53,612 nucleotides of DNA from DATDCY01 sp031406795 [NCBI: Candidatus Rokuibacteriota bacterium] (GTDB lineage: Bacteria > JAUVQV01): positions 1 to 53,612 of the forward strand of contig JANOHV010000023.1 in the NCBI GenBank assembly GCA_031406795.1, given 5' to 3'. Below, in pieces: positions 15,548 to 24,855 of the stretch; the first letter of the stretch is position 1; the number at the start of each line of letters is the position of its first letter. The position numbers and the translations under genes are program-made. The notes beneath the pieces are model-generated. The model searched no databases. It was not told the DNA's origin and worked only from the letters and a program-made list of their open reading frames with translations.

Positions 15548-16458
15548 TGGCGGGGCGACGCGCGCGCAGCGCGCAGGCAGAGGCCGGGATCGCCCTGCTG
15601 CTGGTGGTCTGGCTGCTGGCGCTGTTCACGGTGATCGCCGGCGAGTTCATGGCTTCGGGTCGAGTCAAGGCGGCCGCCGAACGCAACAAGAGCGACGACC
15701 TGCACGGCCTGGCGCTGGCGCAGGCCGGCTATCGCGCGGCGGTGGCCGCCCTGGACGGGCCGATCGAGGGGCTCGAACTCGACGCGGGCGATCAACTGCT
15801 GATCCGCTACCGCGGCCTCAAGGACGGGGTGGCTGCCGTGGCCGACGCGGTGCCGCTTGGCGACGGCACCTACTCGTGGCGCATCAGCGACGAAGACGGC
15901 CTCGTGAACATCAACAAGGCCCCGCGGCAGGTGCTCGAAGGCCTGCTGCGGGAGGGCGGGACGGAACTGGGGGCCGATCGCGACACGGTGATCGACAGCA
16001 TTCTCGACTGGCGGGACACGAACCGGGACCATCGACTCAACGGCGCCGAGGAGGACTACTACCGCGGCCTCGACCCAGCGTATTCTTCCAAGGACGGTCC
16101 CATCGACGTCATCGAGGAGCTGCTCCTCGTGCGCGGCGTGACACCGCGGATGTTCGCCGGCGGCGAGGTGGACGGGCAGCGGAAACCCGGGCTGCGCGAT
16201 CTCGCTTCCCCCCGCTCCCCGGACGAGCCCAACCCGTGGACGGCGCCGCAGGCCGTGCTGGACGCGCTGGGAAAAGCGCGGCCCGTGGCGCCGGCGGTTG
16301 CGAACGTCTTGTCGAAGCACTTCGTGATCGTCGCCACCGGGAAACCGGCCGGCGGCGGGCCGCCCCGATCGCTGCGCGCGGTGGTGCTGCGGGAAGAGGC
16401 GAGTGACAGCCGATCCTTTACCTTGGTATATTGGAACGATACGTACAATCCCGAGTGA
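15547..16458 (+). CDS. gspK: Type II secretion pseudopilin GspK
   Basis: A 303-residue GspK, the large pseudopilin at the tip of the pseudopilus. The leader is MAGRRARSAQAEAG followed by IALLLVVWLLALFTVIAGEF. GspK normally lacks the +5 Glu, as here. The domain has the expected ISDEDGLVNINKAP and SILDWRDTNRDHRLNGAEEDYY, the latter with Asp/Asn residues suited to calcium binding, plus VIEELLLVRGVTP. The ATG at 15547 shares one base with the gspJ stop. The gene overlaps the annotated gspL start by 56 bp. Confidence 0.88.
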   Translation: MAGRRARSAQAEAGIALLLVVWLLALFTVIAGEFMASGRVKAAAERNKSDDLHGLALAQAGYRAAVAALDGPIEGLELDAGDQLLIRYRGLKDGVAAVADAVPLGDGTYSWRISDEDGLVNINKAPRQVLEGLLREGGTELGADRDTVIDSILDWRDTNRDHRLNGAEEDYYRGLDPAYSSKDGPIDVIEELLLVRGVTPRMFAGGEVDGQRKPGLRDLASPRSPDEPNPWTAPQAVLDALGKARPVAPAVANVLSKHFVIVATGKPAGGGPPRSLRAVVLREEASDSRSFTLVYWNDTYNPE

Positions 16459-17956
16459 GCGGGGAGAGGGGCGGACGCTGAAACACAGTCTGGGCGCGAT
16501 CGTTGTCGACGGGCACCTGTGCCTGGTCTGTCTGCGCCTCGGCGTCGGCCGCGCCGAGGTGGCGGGGGTGCTGCGCGCATTGCTGCCGCCGGGTGCCGAC
16601 GAGGAGGCCGCGTTCCTGCAGGAACTGTCGGCATTCCTGATTGCCGGCCGCATACCGGCGGGCGTGCGGGTGACGCTGGGTGTGCCGCGCGCGGAGTTCA
16701 TCCTGCGGCGATTCGAGACGCCGCCCGTCAAGGCGCCGAACCTCTCCGCGCTCGTCGGCTTCGAGATGGATCGGCACCTGCCGGGCAAGCGCGAGGAGTT
16801 CCTCTGCGGCTGGCGGGTGGACGGCCGGAACGCGGACGGCGGGTATTCGGTGCTGCTCGGCGCGACGCGCAAAGCGGGCCCCGAGCGCGCAGCGGCGCTG
16901 TTGCGGCGGGCAAACCTCCAGCCCGCCTCGATCCAGCCGGAGACCTTCGCCCTCGCCGAGCTGTTCCGGCGCGCCTCGGGAGTGCGGGATCCTGCGCTGC
17001 TGGTCGATCTCGGGCACGCCTCGGTGGGACTTGATTTCATCCGCCAGGGCCGTCCCGAGTTGTCGCGGATCGTGCCCATCGACGACCCGCGGTGGAGCGA
17101 GTCCCCCGCTGTGCTCGCGGCGGCCGGCGCCCAGGATGCCGCCGGGGGCGCCATCGTACCGCGCCAGGAGGCCGCGCAGCGCCTGGGTTCCCTTCTCGCC
17201 GAGCGCCTCGCGTCGCCGCTGTTCCGGGAATCGTTTCCCGGGGGGGAGCTTCCTGAAATCCATGTCGGCGGCTACGGCGCGAATCGCAGCCAGCTGCTGG
17301 AACGGCTTCAGCAACTGCAGAAGGCCCCGCTGCGCACCTTTTCGCCCTGGCCGCTGGTTCACTGGGGGAGCCCCCCGGCCGACCTGACGCCGTACACCTC
17401 GGCGCTGGCGCTGGCTTTCGCCCAAGGCGGCTCCAAGTCCGCGGGACTCGAACTTCTCCCCGAGCGGCAGGAGGAACTGCACCGCGCGCCGAGCCTGAAG
17501 CTGACCGCGGCGCTGGCGCTGGCGCTCGCGGCGGTGCTGGTGGCGTACCTGGTCGCCTATGGCGTACGACAGCAGCGACAACTGGCGTTGGCCGATCGGG
17601 AGATCCATCTGCTCCAGTCGAAGATGAAAAAGGTCAACGAGATCAATCGTCTCGTGCAGGAACAGCGCGTCCGGCGGGATTACCTGCAGGCCAAGATGCA
17701 GCGACGGGCTCGCGCGCCAGAGATCCTGCGCGAACTCACCGGGCTGCTTCCGGACGCCGTCTATCTCAGCGAATTGACCTTCCGCGACCGGGTGGTTGAA
17801 ATCACCGGCCTCGCGCCCTCCGCGTCGCAGTTGCTGCCGGTGATCGAGGCCTCCGCGCTGTTCTCGGGCGTGGAGTTTTCCGCGCCGATCGTCGCCCAGG
17901 GAGCGGGACTCGAGCGGTTCAGGATCCGGATGCGACTGGAGGCCGCCGGTGGCTAG
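16403..17956 (+). CDS. gspL: Type II secretion inner-membrane protein GspL (PilM/PilN-like)
   Basis: A protein of up to 517 residues with a cytoplasmic actin-like (PilM/GspL) domain at about residues 30-330 (ALVGFEMDRHLPG, PALLVDLGHASVGLDFI), one transmembrane segment near residue 380 (LTAALALALAAVLVAYLVAYGV), then a coiled coil and a PilN-like periplasmic domain. It recruits the secretion ATPase GspE to the membrane. The start is uncertain: GTG 16403 overlaps gspK by 56 bp, while a CTG at 16480, after GGGGAGAGGGG, begins close to the first conserved residues. The stop overlaps gspM by 8 bp. Confidence 0.8.
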   Translation: MTADPLPWYIGTIRTIPSERGEGRTLKHSLGAIVVDGHLCLVCLRLGVGRAEVAGVLRALLPPGADEEAAFLQELSAFLIAGRIPAGVRVTLGVPRAEFILRRFETPPVKAPNLSALVGFEMDRHLPGKREEFLCGWRVDGRNADGGYSVLLGATRKAGPERAAALLRRANLQPASIQPETFALAELFRRASGVRDPALLVDLGHASVGLDFIRQGRPELSRIVPIDDPRWSESPAVLAAAGAQDAAGGAIVPRQEAAQRLGSLLAERLASPLFRESFPGGELPEIHVGGYGANRSQLLERLQQLQKAPLRTFSPWPLVHWGSPPADLTPYTSALALAFAQGGSKSAGLELLPERQEELHRAPSLKLTAALALALAAVLVAYLVAYGVRQQRQLALADREIHLLQSKMKKVNEINRLVQEQRVRRDYLQAKMQRRARAPEILRELTGLLPDAVYLSELTFRDRVVEITGLAPSASQLLPVIEASALFSGVEFSAPIVAQGAGLERFRIRMRLEAAGG

Positions 17957-18557
17957 GAAGATCAGCGCGCGCGAACGGAAGTTCCTCATCGCGGGCGCGG
18001 GCCTGCTCGTTCTCTATCTGGTCCTGGCGAGAGCGGGCCTGCCGAAGATGCTCGCCGGTGTGACGAGCATCGGCCCGCAGGCGGAGAGGCTCCTGACCGA
18101 GAAGCTGGAAAGGATCGAAGCCTATCGTCAGTCCGTCGGGCGGGAGAATTCCCTGGGCGCGGAAGCGGCCGCGCTCGCGACCGAGATCACCGCCTACGAG
18201 AGCGCGCTGCTGCCGGGGGCGACGCCGCCGCTCGCCGCCGCCGATCTCCAGACGTTGCTCAAGCAGTTCTCCGACCGTTCGGGGCTCAAGATCCGGAGCG
18301 AGAAGATCCTTCCCCACGTCAAGCGCGATTTCTACCTCGAGATTCCCGTGCAGATCGTCGCCGTCGGCGACATCCGCAATCTGAAGGAGTTCCTGCTCGC
18401 GGTGGATGCGAGCAAGACGTACATCGGGGTGCAGGATGTCAACCTGCGCACCGTCCCGCGTCGTCAGCTCGTCGCGGAGACGCGCGCGTATGTGGACGTC
18501 AACGAAATCCAGGCCGGCATGACGCTGGTCGGGCTGATTCACGGCGCGCGGAACTGA
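17949..18557 (+). CDS. gspM: Type II secretion protein GspM (PilO-like)
   Basis: A 202-residue bitopic membrane protein: a short basic N-terminus (MARKISARERKFLIAG), a single transmembrane segment (about residues 12-30), a coiled-coil region and a ferredoxin-like periplasmic domain with VKRDFYLEIPVQIVAVGDI. This architecture is that of GspM/PilO, the partner of GspL. The start is GTG 17949 inside the gspL end, and gspC follows after 2 bp. Sequence conservation in this family is low, so the name rests on architecture and position. Confidence 0.75.
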   Translation: MARKISARERKFLIAGAGLLVLYLVLARAGLPKMLAGVTSIGPQAERLLTEKLERIEAYRQSVGRENSLGAEAAALATEITAYESALLPGATPPLAAADLQTLLKQFSDRSGLKIRSEKILPHVKRDFYLEIPVQIVAVGDIRNLKEFLLAVDASKTYIGVQDVNLRTVPRRQLVAETRAYVDVNEIQAGMTLVGLIHGARN

Positions 18558-18559
18558 TC

Positions 18560-19390
18560 GTGCGCATCCGACTGCTGAACCTGTTGCTCCTGGTGGCGCT
18601 CGGGCTCGCGCTGTCCCGTCTCTGGGTCTTCCTGGGTCAACCTCCCGCCGCGCTGCCGGCGGTCAAGGCCGAGGCGCCTCCGTCGGCCGCGACCGGCCGC
18701 CCCGAGCAACCGGCGGAAATCGCGGCGTCCGGACCGGAGGCGTACGACGTGATCGCGGCGCGCGACCTGTTTTCGCCGACCCGCGGGGTCGTGCCCCCGG
18801 CCCCCGCGGTCGCGACGCAGCCCGCCGCCAGGCCGCAGCCGGCTCCCAAGTTGACGCTGTACGGGGTGGTCATCCTCGACGGGGAGCGGACCGCCTATTT
18901 GCAGGAGGGAACCCAGGAGGGGCGTCCCCGAAAGGTCCGCGAGAACGAAATGTTTTCCGGATTCCTCCTCAAGGCCATCCGGCCGGACGGAGTGACGGTC
19001 GTCTTCGCCGGCAACGAGATCATCGTGCCGTTGCGAACGCCGAAGGAAGGCGGGGAGGGACCGGCCGCCCGCACCCAGGAGGGCGCCGGGGCCGCCCCGC
19101 GGCCGGAGGCGCCGGCCGCCTTTCCGCGTCGTCAGATCCCGGCCAGCGCTCAACAGCAGCGGATCCCCGCCGGGCTGCAGCAGGGGCAGATGCCGAGCGG
19201 CATCCAGCAGGGGCAGATTCCGGCGGCGGGCCGTCAGGTGCTCTCGCCACCACGGATCGGCCCCGGAATGCCGTCGGTCGCACCTCCGATCGAGCCGGGG
19301 GTTGAAATGTTCGGGGATGAGGAATTTCCGGAGGGGTCCCTGCCCGGCGGGGAGATTCCGGGAATTCCGGAAGATCAGGTTGGGGAATGA
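18560..19390 (+). CDS. gspC: Type II secretion protein GspC-like (HR domain)
   Basis: A 276-residue protein with one N-terminal membrane segment (LLNLLLLVALGLALSRLWVFL) and a periplasmic HR-type domain: YDVIAARDLFSPTRG near residue 70 and LTLYGVVILDGERTAYLQEG near residues 98-117, typical of GspC, which links the inner-membrane platform to the secretin. No PDZ domain is visible. The last 90 residues are instead Pro/Gln/Gly-rich with an imperfect repeat (IPAGLQQGQMPSGIQQGQIP). The start is GTG 18560, 2 bp after gspM. gspD follows after a 73-bp gap with its own promoter. Confidence 0.78.
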   Translation: MRIRLLNLLLLVALGLALSRLWVFLGQPPAALPAVKAEAPPSAATGRPEQPAEIAASGPEAYDVIAARDLFSPTRGVVPPAPAVATQPAARPQPAPKLTLYGVVILDGERTAYLQEGTQEGRPRKVRENEMFSGFLLKAIRPDGVTVVFAGNEIIVPLRTPKEGGEGPAARTQEGAGAAPRPEAPAAFPRRQIPASAQQQRIPAGLQQGQMPSGIQQGQIPAAGRQVLSPPRIGPGMPSVAPPIEPGVEMFGDEEFPEGSLPGGEIPGIPEDQVGE

Positions 19391-19420
19391 TAACCCCTTG
19401 TCCTGCAAGAATTCGCGGGT

Positions 19421-19450
19421 TTGACAAGCCCGACGCAATGCGGATAAAAT
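19421..19450 (+). promoter_or_regulatory. Promoter for gspD (TTGACA-N18-TAAAAT)
   Basis: A perfect -35 TTGACA (19421-19426) and a five-of-six -10 TAAAAT (19445-19450) are 18 nt apart in the 73-bp gap between gspC and gspD. The -10 ends 13 nt before the gspD ATG, so the leader would be only about 7 nt. No clear Shine-Dalgarno sequence is present. Confidence 0.65.
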
Positions 19451-19463
19451 CCAAAGCCAAGCC

Positions 19464-21698
19464 ATGAGACAGCGTCTACTCACCCTGGTGTTTGCTCTGG
19501 CGACCGCGCTGCCGGGATGTGCCGTTTTCGGAACTTCCCCCCCCTCGGCGACCCGAGGCAACGCTGCGCCGGTCGTCAAGGCACCGGCGACGGTTGCGGC
19601 GGTCGTCGCCCCCGCACCCGATTCGCCGCCGCCACTCACCGCCGACGCGCCGGTCCCCGCGGCTTCAGCGTCGCAGCTCGCGCCGGCAGCGGCAGCGGCT
19701 CCGGCAGTGCTTCCGGCGACGCCAACGCCGCCGGTCATGGCCATGACCTTGACGCCGACGAAGCCGGCGGCCGGGGGGCCCGAGCGCTACATCAGTCTCA
19801 ATTTCGACAACGCGGACATTTCGGTTGTCATCCAGACGATCGCCGAATTGCTGCACCTGAACTATATTGTCGCGCCGTCGGTGCGGGGCCGCATCTCCAT
19901 TCAAACCAGCGAGAAACTCCCGGTGAGCGCGCTGCTGCCGGTGCTCGAGCAGATTCTCGAGGTGAACGGTTTCATGGCGGTGAAGTCCGGCGACTTCTAC
20001 AAGATCGTCCCCGCGGCCCAGGCGAAGCAGGAATCAGTCGAAACCGTGCTGCCGGCGCAGGCGCCATCCGTCACAACCGGGCTGGTCACGAAAATCGTGC
20101 AATTGCGATACATCAGTCCGGGCGAGGTGGTCAAGATCCTCACACCCTTCAAGACGGCCGCCGGGATTTACCAGGCGCACGAGCCGGCGCGGCTGCTGTT
20201 TCTGACCGAGGTCCCGGCGAAGATCGCCGACATGCTCAAGATCGTCGAGGTCCTGGACGTCGACTCCTTCGCCTCGATCCAGGTCGAACTCTATCCCGTG
20301 CGCTACGCCGGCGTCGAGGATCTGGCGCGGGAACTGACCCAGATCGTGACGCAGGTCTTCTCCGCCTCCGGGCGCGGGCGCAGCCTGTTTCGCATCATTC
20401 CGGTACCCATGGTCAATGCGATCATGGTCTTCTCCGGCGAACCCGGCTTGGCGGCGAACATCCGGGAGTGGATCGCCAAACTCGACCAGCCGGCTTCCGA
20501 GGCCAACGAGCGCATCTTCGTCTACCCCCTCTCGCACGCGAACGCCGAAACGCTTGCCGGAGTGCTCGAGAAGGTGTTCAAGCGCGATGCCTCCAAGACT
20601 CAGGTCAAGAGCCCGACGCCAACGCCGACCCCGATGACGCGGCCGACGCAGGTCCCCGGGCAGCCTGCGGCAGCGGCGAACCAGCCTGCGCCCGCTTCAG
20701 GCAGCCCGGCGCAGGCGATCGCGTCCGCGGAAGGTGGAGGCGCGGCGGGCGGGGCCACGGTGACCGTCGTCGCCGACAAGGACACCAATACGCTGATCAT
20801 CCAGACCGCCTCCTGGTTCTACCCCGCGGTCGAGGACATGATCCGCAAACTCGACACGATGCCCAAGCAGGTGCTGATCGAGGTGCTCATCGCCGAGATC
20901 ACCCTGGACGACAGCAATCAATTCGGCATTTCCTGGGCGTTCAAGGGTCAGGGCCCGGTCAATGTCCTGGGCGAGTCGCACAGCTTCGTCAACAGCACCG
21001 TGCAGAACCTCGCCGGTCTGGCGCAGAATCAAAGCGGTCTCTCGATCATGCTGACCGAGGCCAATCGGTTGACCGCCGTGCTCAACGCGAACGCCGAGGC
21101 CAACAAGCTGAACATCCTCTCGGCGCCGCACATCCTGACGACGAACAACAAGGAAGCCAAGATCGACGTCGGCAACGAGGTGCCGATTCTCCGGACCCGG
21201 ACCACGGCCTCCGCCGGCCAGGATCCCAACACGATCACCAACGACATCGAGTACCGTTCCACGGGCGTCATCCTGACCGTGACCCCGCACGTCAACGAGG
21301 GCGGGTTCGTGACCCTCGACGTGCTGCAGGAGGTCAGCGACGCTCAAGACGCGAGTACCGGCGGGATCAACTCTCCCACGATCCGCAAACGCGTGGCGAA
21401 GACGACGATGGTGGTCAAGGACAACCAGACGCTCGTTGTCGGCGGCCTGATCCAGGAGACCCGCACGAATACTCACAGCGGGCTTCCGTGGCTCAGCAGG
21501 ATACCGATCATTGGTTTCCTCTTCGGAAGAACCACGGCAGTGGTGAAGAAGACCGAACTGGTGGTGCTCATCACGCCGCATGTCGTAAACAATGTCGAGG
21601 AGGGCGATCTGTTGACCAGGCAGGTCAGGGATCGGGTTCTGACGCTCAAGCAGGGGATTGACCAGTTCCGCACCCTGGAGGGGAACAAGGCGCCATGA
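19464..21698 (+). CDS. gspD: Type II secretion secretin GspD, predicted lipoprotein
   Basis: A 744-residue outer-membrane secretin. The signal peptide ends in a lipobox (ATALPGC, Cys19), so it is probably lipidated and may reach the outer membrane without a separate pilotin. After a Pro/Ala-rich linker comes the N0 domain (YISLNFDNADISVVIQTIAELLHLNYIVAP, near residues 107-136, described here only by its key FDNADI and NYIV parts), then N1-N3 domains and the C-terminal secretin core with VPILRTRTTAS, TVTPHVNEGGFVTLDV and LVVGGLIQETRT. A low-complexity insert (TPTPTPMTRPTQ) lies near residue 392. A good promoter lies just upstream. Confidence 0.93.
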   Translation: MRQRLLTLVFALATALPGCAVFGTSPPSATRGNAAPVVKAPATVAAVVAPAPDSPPPLTADAPVPAASASQLAPAAAAAPAVLPATPTPPVMAMTLTPTKPAAGGPERYISLNFDNADISVVIQTIAELLHLNYIVAPSVRGRISIQTSEKLPVSALLPVLEQILEVNGFMAVKSGDFYKIVPAAQAKQESVETVLPAQAPSVTTGLVTKIVQLRYISPGEVVKILTPFKTAAGIYQAHEPARLLFLTEVPAKIADMLKIVEVLDVDSFASIQVELYPVRYAGVEDLARELTQIVTQVFSASGRGRSLFRIIPVPMVNAIMVFSGEPGLAANIREWIAKLDQPASEANERIFVYPLSHANAETLAGVLEKVFKRDASKTQVKSPTPTPTPMTRPTQVPGQPAAAANQPAPASGSPAQAIASAEGGGAAGGATVTVVADKDTNTLIIQTASWFYPAVEDMIRKLDTMPKQVLIEVLIAEITLDDSNQFGISWAFKGQGPVNVLGESHSFVNSTVQNLAGLAQNQSGLSIMLTEANRLTAVLNANAEANKLNILSAPHILTTNNKEAKIDVGNEVPILRTRTTASAGQDPNTITNDIEYRSTGVILTVTPHVNEGGFVTLDVLQEVSDAQDASTGGINSPTIRKRVAKTTMVVKDNQTLVVGGLIQETRTNTHSGLPWLSRIPIIGFLFGRTTAVVKKTELVVLITPHVVNNVEEGDLLTRQVRDRVLTLKQGIDQFRTLEGNKAP

Positions 21699-22300
21699 CC
21701 GGGCGGGGGAAGGGTTTCCGCGGCGGCCGGCTCCTGTGCGTCGCGCTGCTGGCCGTGTCGGCGCTGACATCCGGGTGCGGCCGTCCCTCCGACGGGACCT
21801 GGCTCCGGTTCCGCGGCTTCAAGCGCGGCGCCACGACGCTGAGCGTCGTCAAGGACATCCTGCGCGGTGAGGCGACCTCCACGGTCGACGTCGAGTTTGA
21901 GAACAGAAGCGTGAACGTCGGCAGTTCGGGCGGGACCGGCATTCTCGTCTATCGCGCCCGCGTTGACTACCGGCTGGCCGGGTTCTCGCCGCCTTCGGCC
22001 GAATATCCGTTGAACCTGTATCTCCCGCCGCCCGCCGGCGCGACCACGGGAGGCACCACGGCAACTACGGGGACGCTGAGCGCGTTCCCGCTGCCTTCGA
22101 CCTCGCTGAAGCTCTGGCTGATCGACACCGGCGCCTTCGAGGACACCGGCAGGAACCCCGTCGTCGAACTCAGCGCGCACGTGACCTTCTTCGGTGAAAC
22201 GGACGATGGCCTCAAACTCGAGACCGAGGGCAGCATCGGGATCGTGCTGACCAATACGGGGAATGAGTTCTTCAGCAATCAGGCCGAAGCCGACCGTTGA
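21695..22300 (+). CDS. Hypothetical lipoprotein in the type II secretion cluster
   Basis: A 201-residue protein I do not recognise. It begins with a basic region and a hydrophobic stretch ending in VSALTSGC, a good lipobox at Cys28. The rest looks like a beta-rich domain with aromatic and alternating hydrophobic residues (ILVYRARVDYRLAG, VELSAHVTFFGETDDG) and a Thr/Gly-rich loop. The ATG overlaps the gspD stop as ATGA, so it is translated with the secretin. Position suggests a secretin-associated or outer-membrane accessory lipoprotein, which is inference only. Confidence 0.6.
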   Translation: MTGRGKGFRGGRLLCVALLAVSALTSGCGRPSDGTWLRFRGFKRGATTLSVVKDILRGEATSTVDVEFENRSVNVGSSGGTGILVYRARVDYRLAGFSPPSAEYPLNLYLPPPAGATTGGTTATTGTLSAFPLPSTSLKLWLIDTGAFEDTGRNPVVELSAHVTFFGETDDGLKLETEGSIGIVLTNTGNEFFSNQAEADR

Positions 22301-22346
22301 TCGGGCGAGCGGTCGCCTGGTTTACCGGGCGCGGGAGGGAGTCTTG

Positions 22347-24065
22347 ATGGCGACGCAGCGTCTTTCGCGCTGGACCCGGATCTTCGGCCTGACCCTGCTG
22401 GTCCTGGCAGAGGCGGCCTGCGGTCTGGCTCGCAGCATCCCCCCCGAGCCGGCGGCGCCGGGACGGCGCGACGTGAATCACCTCGCCTACTACCACTACC
22501 TGCTGTCGGTGCGCGATCTTCGCGAAGGGCGACTCCCCGAAGCGGAGAAGAACCTGCGCGACGCCCTCGCGAAAGACCAGCGCTCGGCTTTCCTGCACGT
22601 CGAGCTGGCGGCGATCGTGTCCCGGCTCGGCCGCACCGAAGAGGCGTTCCAGCTGGCGCGAAAGGCGGTTCAGTTCGACCCGACGATGATCGAGGCGTAT
22701 CTCTTTCTCGGCGACCTCGCCGCCGCGCTGCGGCAGAAGGACGAGGCGATCGCGGCCTTCCGCAAGGTGATCGAACTCGACCCGGCGCATGAGGAGGCCT
22801 ACCTCCAGCTGGCCAACCTGCTCGCCGATGCGGGCAAGCCCGCCGAGGCCCAGGAGGTGCTCGGCCGGCTCGTCGCCCGCCGCCCGGGGAGCTTTCTCGG
22901 CCTGTACCAGCTGGCGCGTCTGCAGGGAGAGGCCAAGGCCTTCGAAGCGGCGGAAGCCAGCCTGAAGAAGGCGCTCGTGATCAACCCCGATTTCGTCGCC
23001 GCGGTGAAATATCTCGGCATTCTCTACGACCACTGGGGGAAGGCGGCCGAGGCGGAACGCTCCTATCGCGACCTGATCCGTCTCAACCCGCACGACACGG
23101 AGATCCGGCAGCGTCTCGGAGAATTCTCGCTGCAGCGCCGCGACTGGGAGCAGGCGCTCGAACAGTACCGGGCCTTGTTGTCGTTCGAGCCCGCGAACGT
23201 CGCCGTCAAGACCAAGATCGGCATCGTGCAGCTGCAGCAGGGCGCGTACGCCGAGGCGGCGCGGACGCTGACCGAGATCCTCGAGAAGGAACCCGGGAAC
23301 ACCCGGGTGCGCAGCATCCTGGCGCTGGTCTACGAGGAGCAGGGCAATCTCGACGGCGCGATCCAGTCGTTGCGGGCCGTGCTCGACATGGAACCCGACG
23401 CCCGCGAAGACCGGCTCCGGCTGGGCGTGGTCTACCGGAAACTCAAGCGCTTCCCCGAGGCGATCGGGGAGTTCGAGAAGATCGTGGAACTCGCGCCGAA
23501 AGCGCCGGATGCCTACCTGCAGCTGAGCCTGACGCACGAGGAAGCGGGCGACCCCGAGAGCGCCGATCGTGACTTGCGCCGGGGGCTCGAACAGGCGCCC
23601 GGCAGCGGCGACCTGCACTTCCAGCGCGGCGTTCTCTTCGACAAGCGCAAGGAGTCGGAGAAGGCGATCGCCGCATTCCGCGAGGCGATCAAGGTCGACC
23701 CGAAGCACGCCAACGCCTACAACTATCTCGGCTATTCATTCGCCGAACGGGGGACCAACCTCGACGAGGCGATTTCGCTGATTCAGAAAGCGGTCGCGCT
23801 CGAGCCGGACAACGGCTTCTTCGTGGACAGTCTCGGCTGGGCGTTTTTCCAGAAAGGGCTGATTCCCGAGGCGCTCGCTCACCTGGAGCGGGCGGTTTCC
23901 CTCGTGGGCGAAGACCCGGTGATCCTCGAACATCTCGGGGACGTGCGGCTCAAGGCCGGGCAGCCGGAAGCGGCCGTGGAGGTCTGGCGCAAGGCGCTGG
24001 CGATCACGCCCAAGAACGCCGGGCTCGAGAAGAAGATCAACGATGCCCAGCCGCCGACGCCCTAG
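22347..24065 (+). CDS. Tetratricopeptide repeat protein
   Basis: A protein of about 572 residues made almost wholly of TPR units, roughly thirteen by eye, with typical W/L/G/Y/A/F/A/P spacing (for example AYLQLANLLADAGKPAEAQEVL and AYNYLGYSFAERGTNLDEAI). The N-terminus has a hydrophobic signal-like segment (IFGLTLLVLAEAACG) that may be cleaved or lipidated. The frame is open from 22263, but ATG 22347 has GGGAGGGA 6 nt upstream and begins right at the signal sequence, so it is preferred. It is presumably a periplasmic or outer-membrane scaffold. The end overlaps the next gene by 23 bp. Confidence 0.8.
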   Translation: MATQRLSRWTRIFGLTLLVLAEAACGLARSIPPEPAAPGRRDVNHLAYYHYLLSVRDLREGRLPEAEKNLRDALAKDQRSAFLHVELAAIVSRLGRTEEAFQLARKAVQFDPTMIEAYLFLGDLAAALRQKDEAIAAFRKVIELDPAHEEAYLQLANLLADAGKPAEAQEVLGRLVARRPGSFLGLYQLARLQGEAKAFEAAEASLKKALVINPDFVAAVKYLGILYDHWGKAAEAERSYRDLIRLNPHDTEIRQRLGEFSLQRRDWEQALEQYRALLSFEPANVAVKTKIGIVQLQQGAYAEAARTLTEILEKEPGNTRVRSILALVYEEQGNLDGAIQSLRAVLDMEPDAREDRLRLGVVYRKLKRFPEAIGEFEKIVELAPKAPDAYLQLSLTHEEAGDPESADRDLRRGLEQAPGSGDLHFQRGVLFDKRKESEKAIAAFREAIKVDPKHANAYNYLGYSFAERGTNLDEAISLIQKAVALEPDNGFFVDSLGWAFFQKGLIPEALAHLERAVSLVGEDPVILEHLGDVRLKAGQPEAAVEVWRKALAITPKNAGLEKKINDAQPPTP

Positions 24066-24855
24066 CAGCTTTCCCCCGGCTCGAGCGCTCGGGGCGATCG
24101 TGGCCCTCGTCGCGCTCGGGCTGGCTGGTTGTTCGTCGCACCGGCCGGGGTCAGCGGGCCCGGCTCCGACCCCGGGCGAGGTGTATCAGTCGCTTCTCGG
24201 ACACAACCGGGGCCTGACTGCGGTGCGTGCGGCCGCGGAGGCGCGCCTCTCGTACGCGGGCCGGGAAGTATCGCTGCCGGGCGCGCTGCTGCTCGACGGC
24301 TTCGGGGGATTCCGCCTCGACCTGCTCGATCCGCTCGACCGGCCGCTCGCGATGCTGTTCGCCGAAGAGGGGCGGATCGTCAACTACCGGCCCGGCCCGG
24401 CTCTGGCGGCGTCGCTCGGCGTGTTTCCCGACGGTTGCCGCGGGGTCGACCCGGCGGATTGGGTGTCGGCACTGCTGGCCGCCCGCCTTGCCCCGGTCGC
24501 CGGAGAGAGCCTTGCCATTCGCAGGTTCTGGGGAGGCGGGCGCGTTCTTGAAGTTCATCGCGGCGGTCGGGTGCACCAGAGCATCCGCTACGGTAATGAG
24601 GGCGGGCAGTTGCTGCCCCGGCACATTACCTGGTATTGCGACGAGGACGCGGTGCTCCAGTTGCGGGTGCTCGAATGGGTCAAGGGGTCCTCCTGGAGCC
24701 TGCCTTCGCGCTTTGATCTGCAGTTTCCCAAGGCCGGGCTCGCCATCAGGCTGGAACTCAGCGAGATCGAGGGGAACCCACCGCCGACGCCCCAGCCGCT
24801 GCGCCCGCCCCTCGGTTCCGACATCAGGTGGACGAGCTGGAATCTCCCGCAGTGA
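24043..24855 (+). CDS. LolB-like / outer-membrane lipoprotein
   Basis: A 270-residue lipoprotein: basic start MPSRRRP, hydrophobic segment and lipobox GLAGC at about residue 29. The body has AEARLSYAGREVSLPGALLLDGFGGFRLDLLDPLDRPLAMLFAEEGRIVNYRPG (key parts LLDPLDRP and YRPG), which resembles the LolB/DUF4292 fold of lipoprotein-binding outer-membrane proteins. The gene lies between the TPR protein and ispE. In gamma-proteobacteria lolB is also next to ispE, which supports the assignment. It overlaps both neighbours (23 and 28 bp). Confidence 0.6.
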   Translation: MPSRRRPSSFPPARALGAIVALVALGLAGCSSHRPGSAGPAPTPGEVYQSLLGHNRGLTAVRAAAEARLSYAGREVSLPGALLLDGFGGFRLDLLDPLDRPLAMLFAEEGRIVNYRPGPALAASLGVFPDGCRGVDPADWVSALLAARLAPVAGESLAIRRFWGGGRVLEVHRGGRVHQSIRYGNEGGQLLPRHITWYCDEDAVLQLRVLEWVKGSSWSLPSRFDLQFPKAGLAIRLELSEIEGNPPPTPQPLRPPLGSDIRWTSWNLPQ

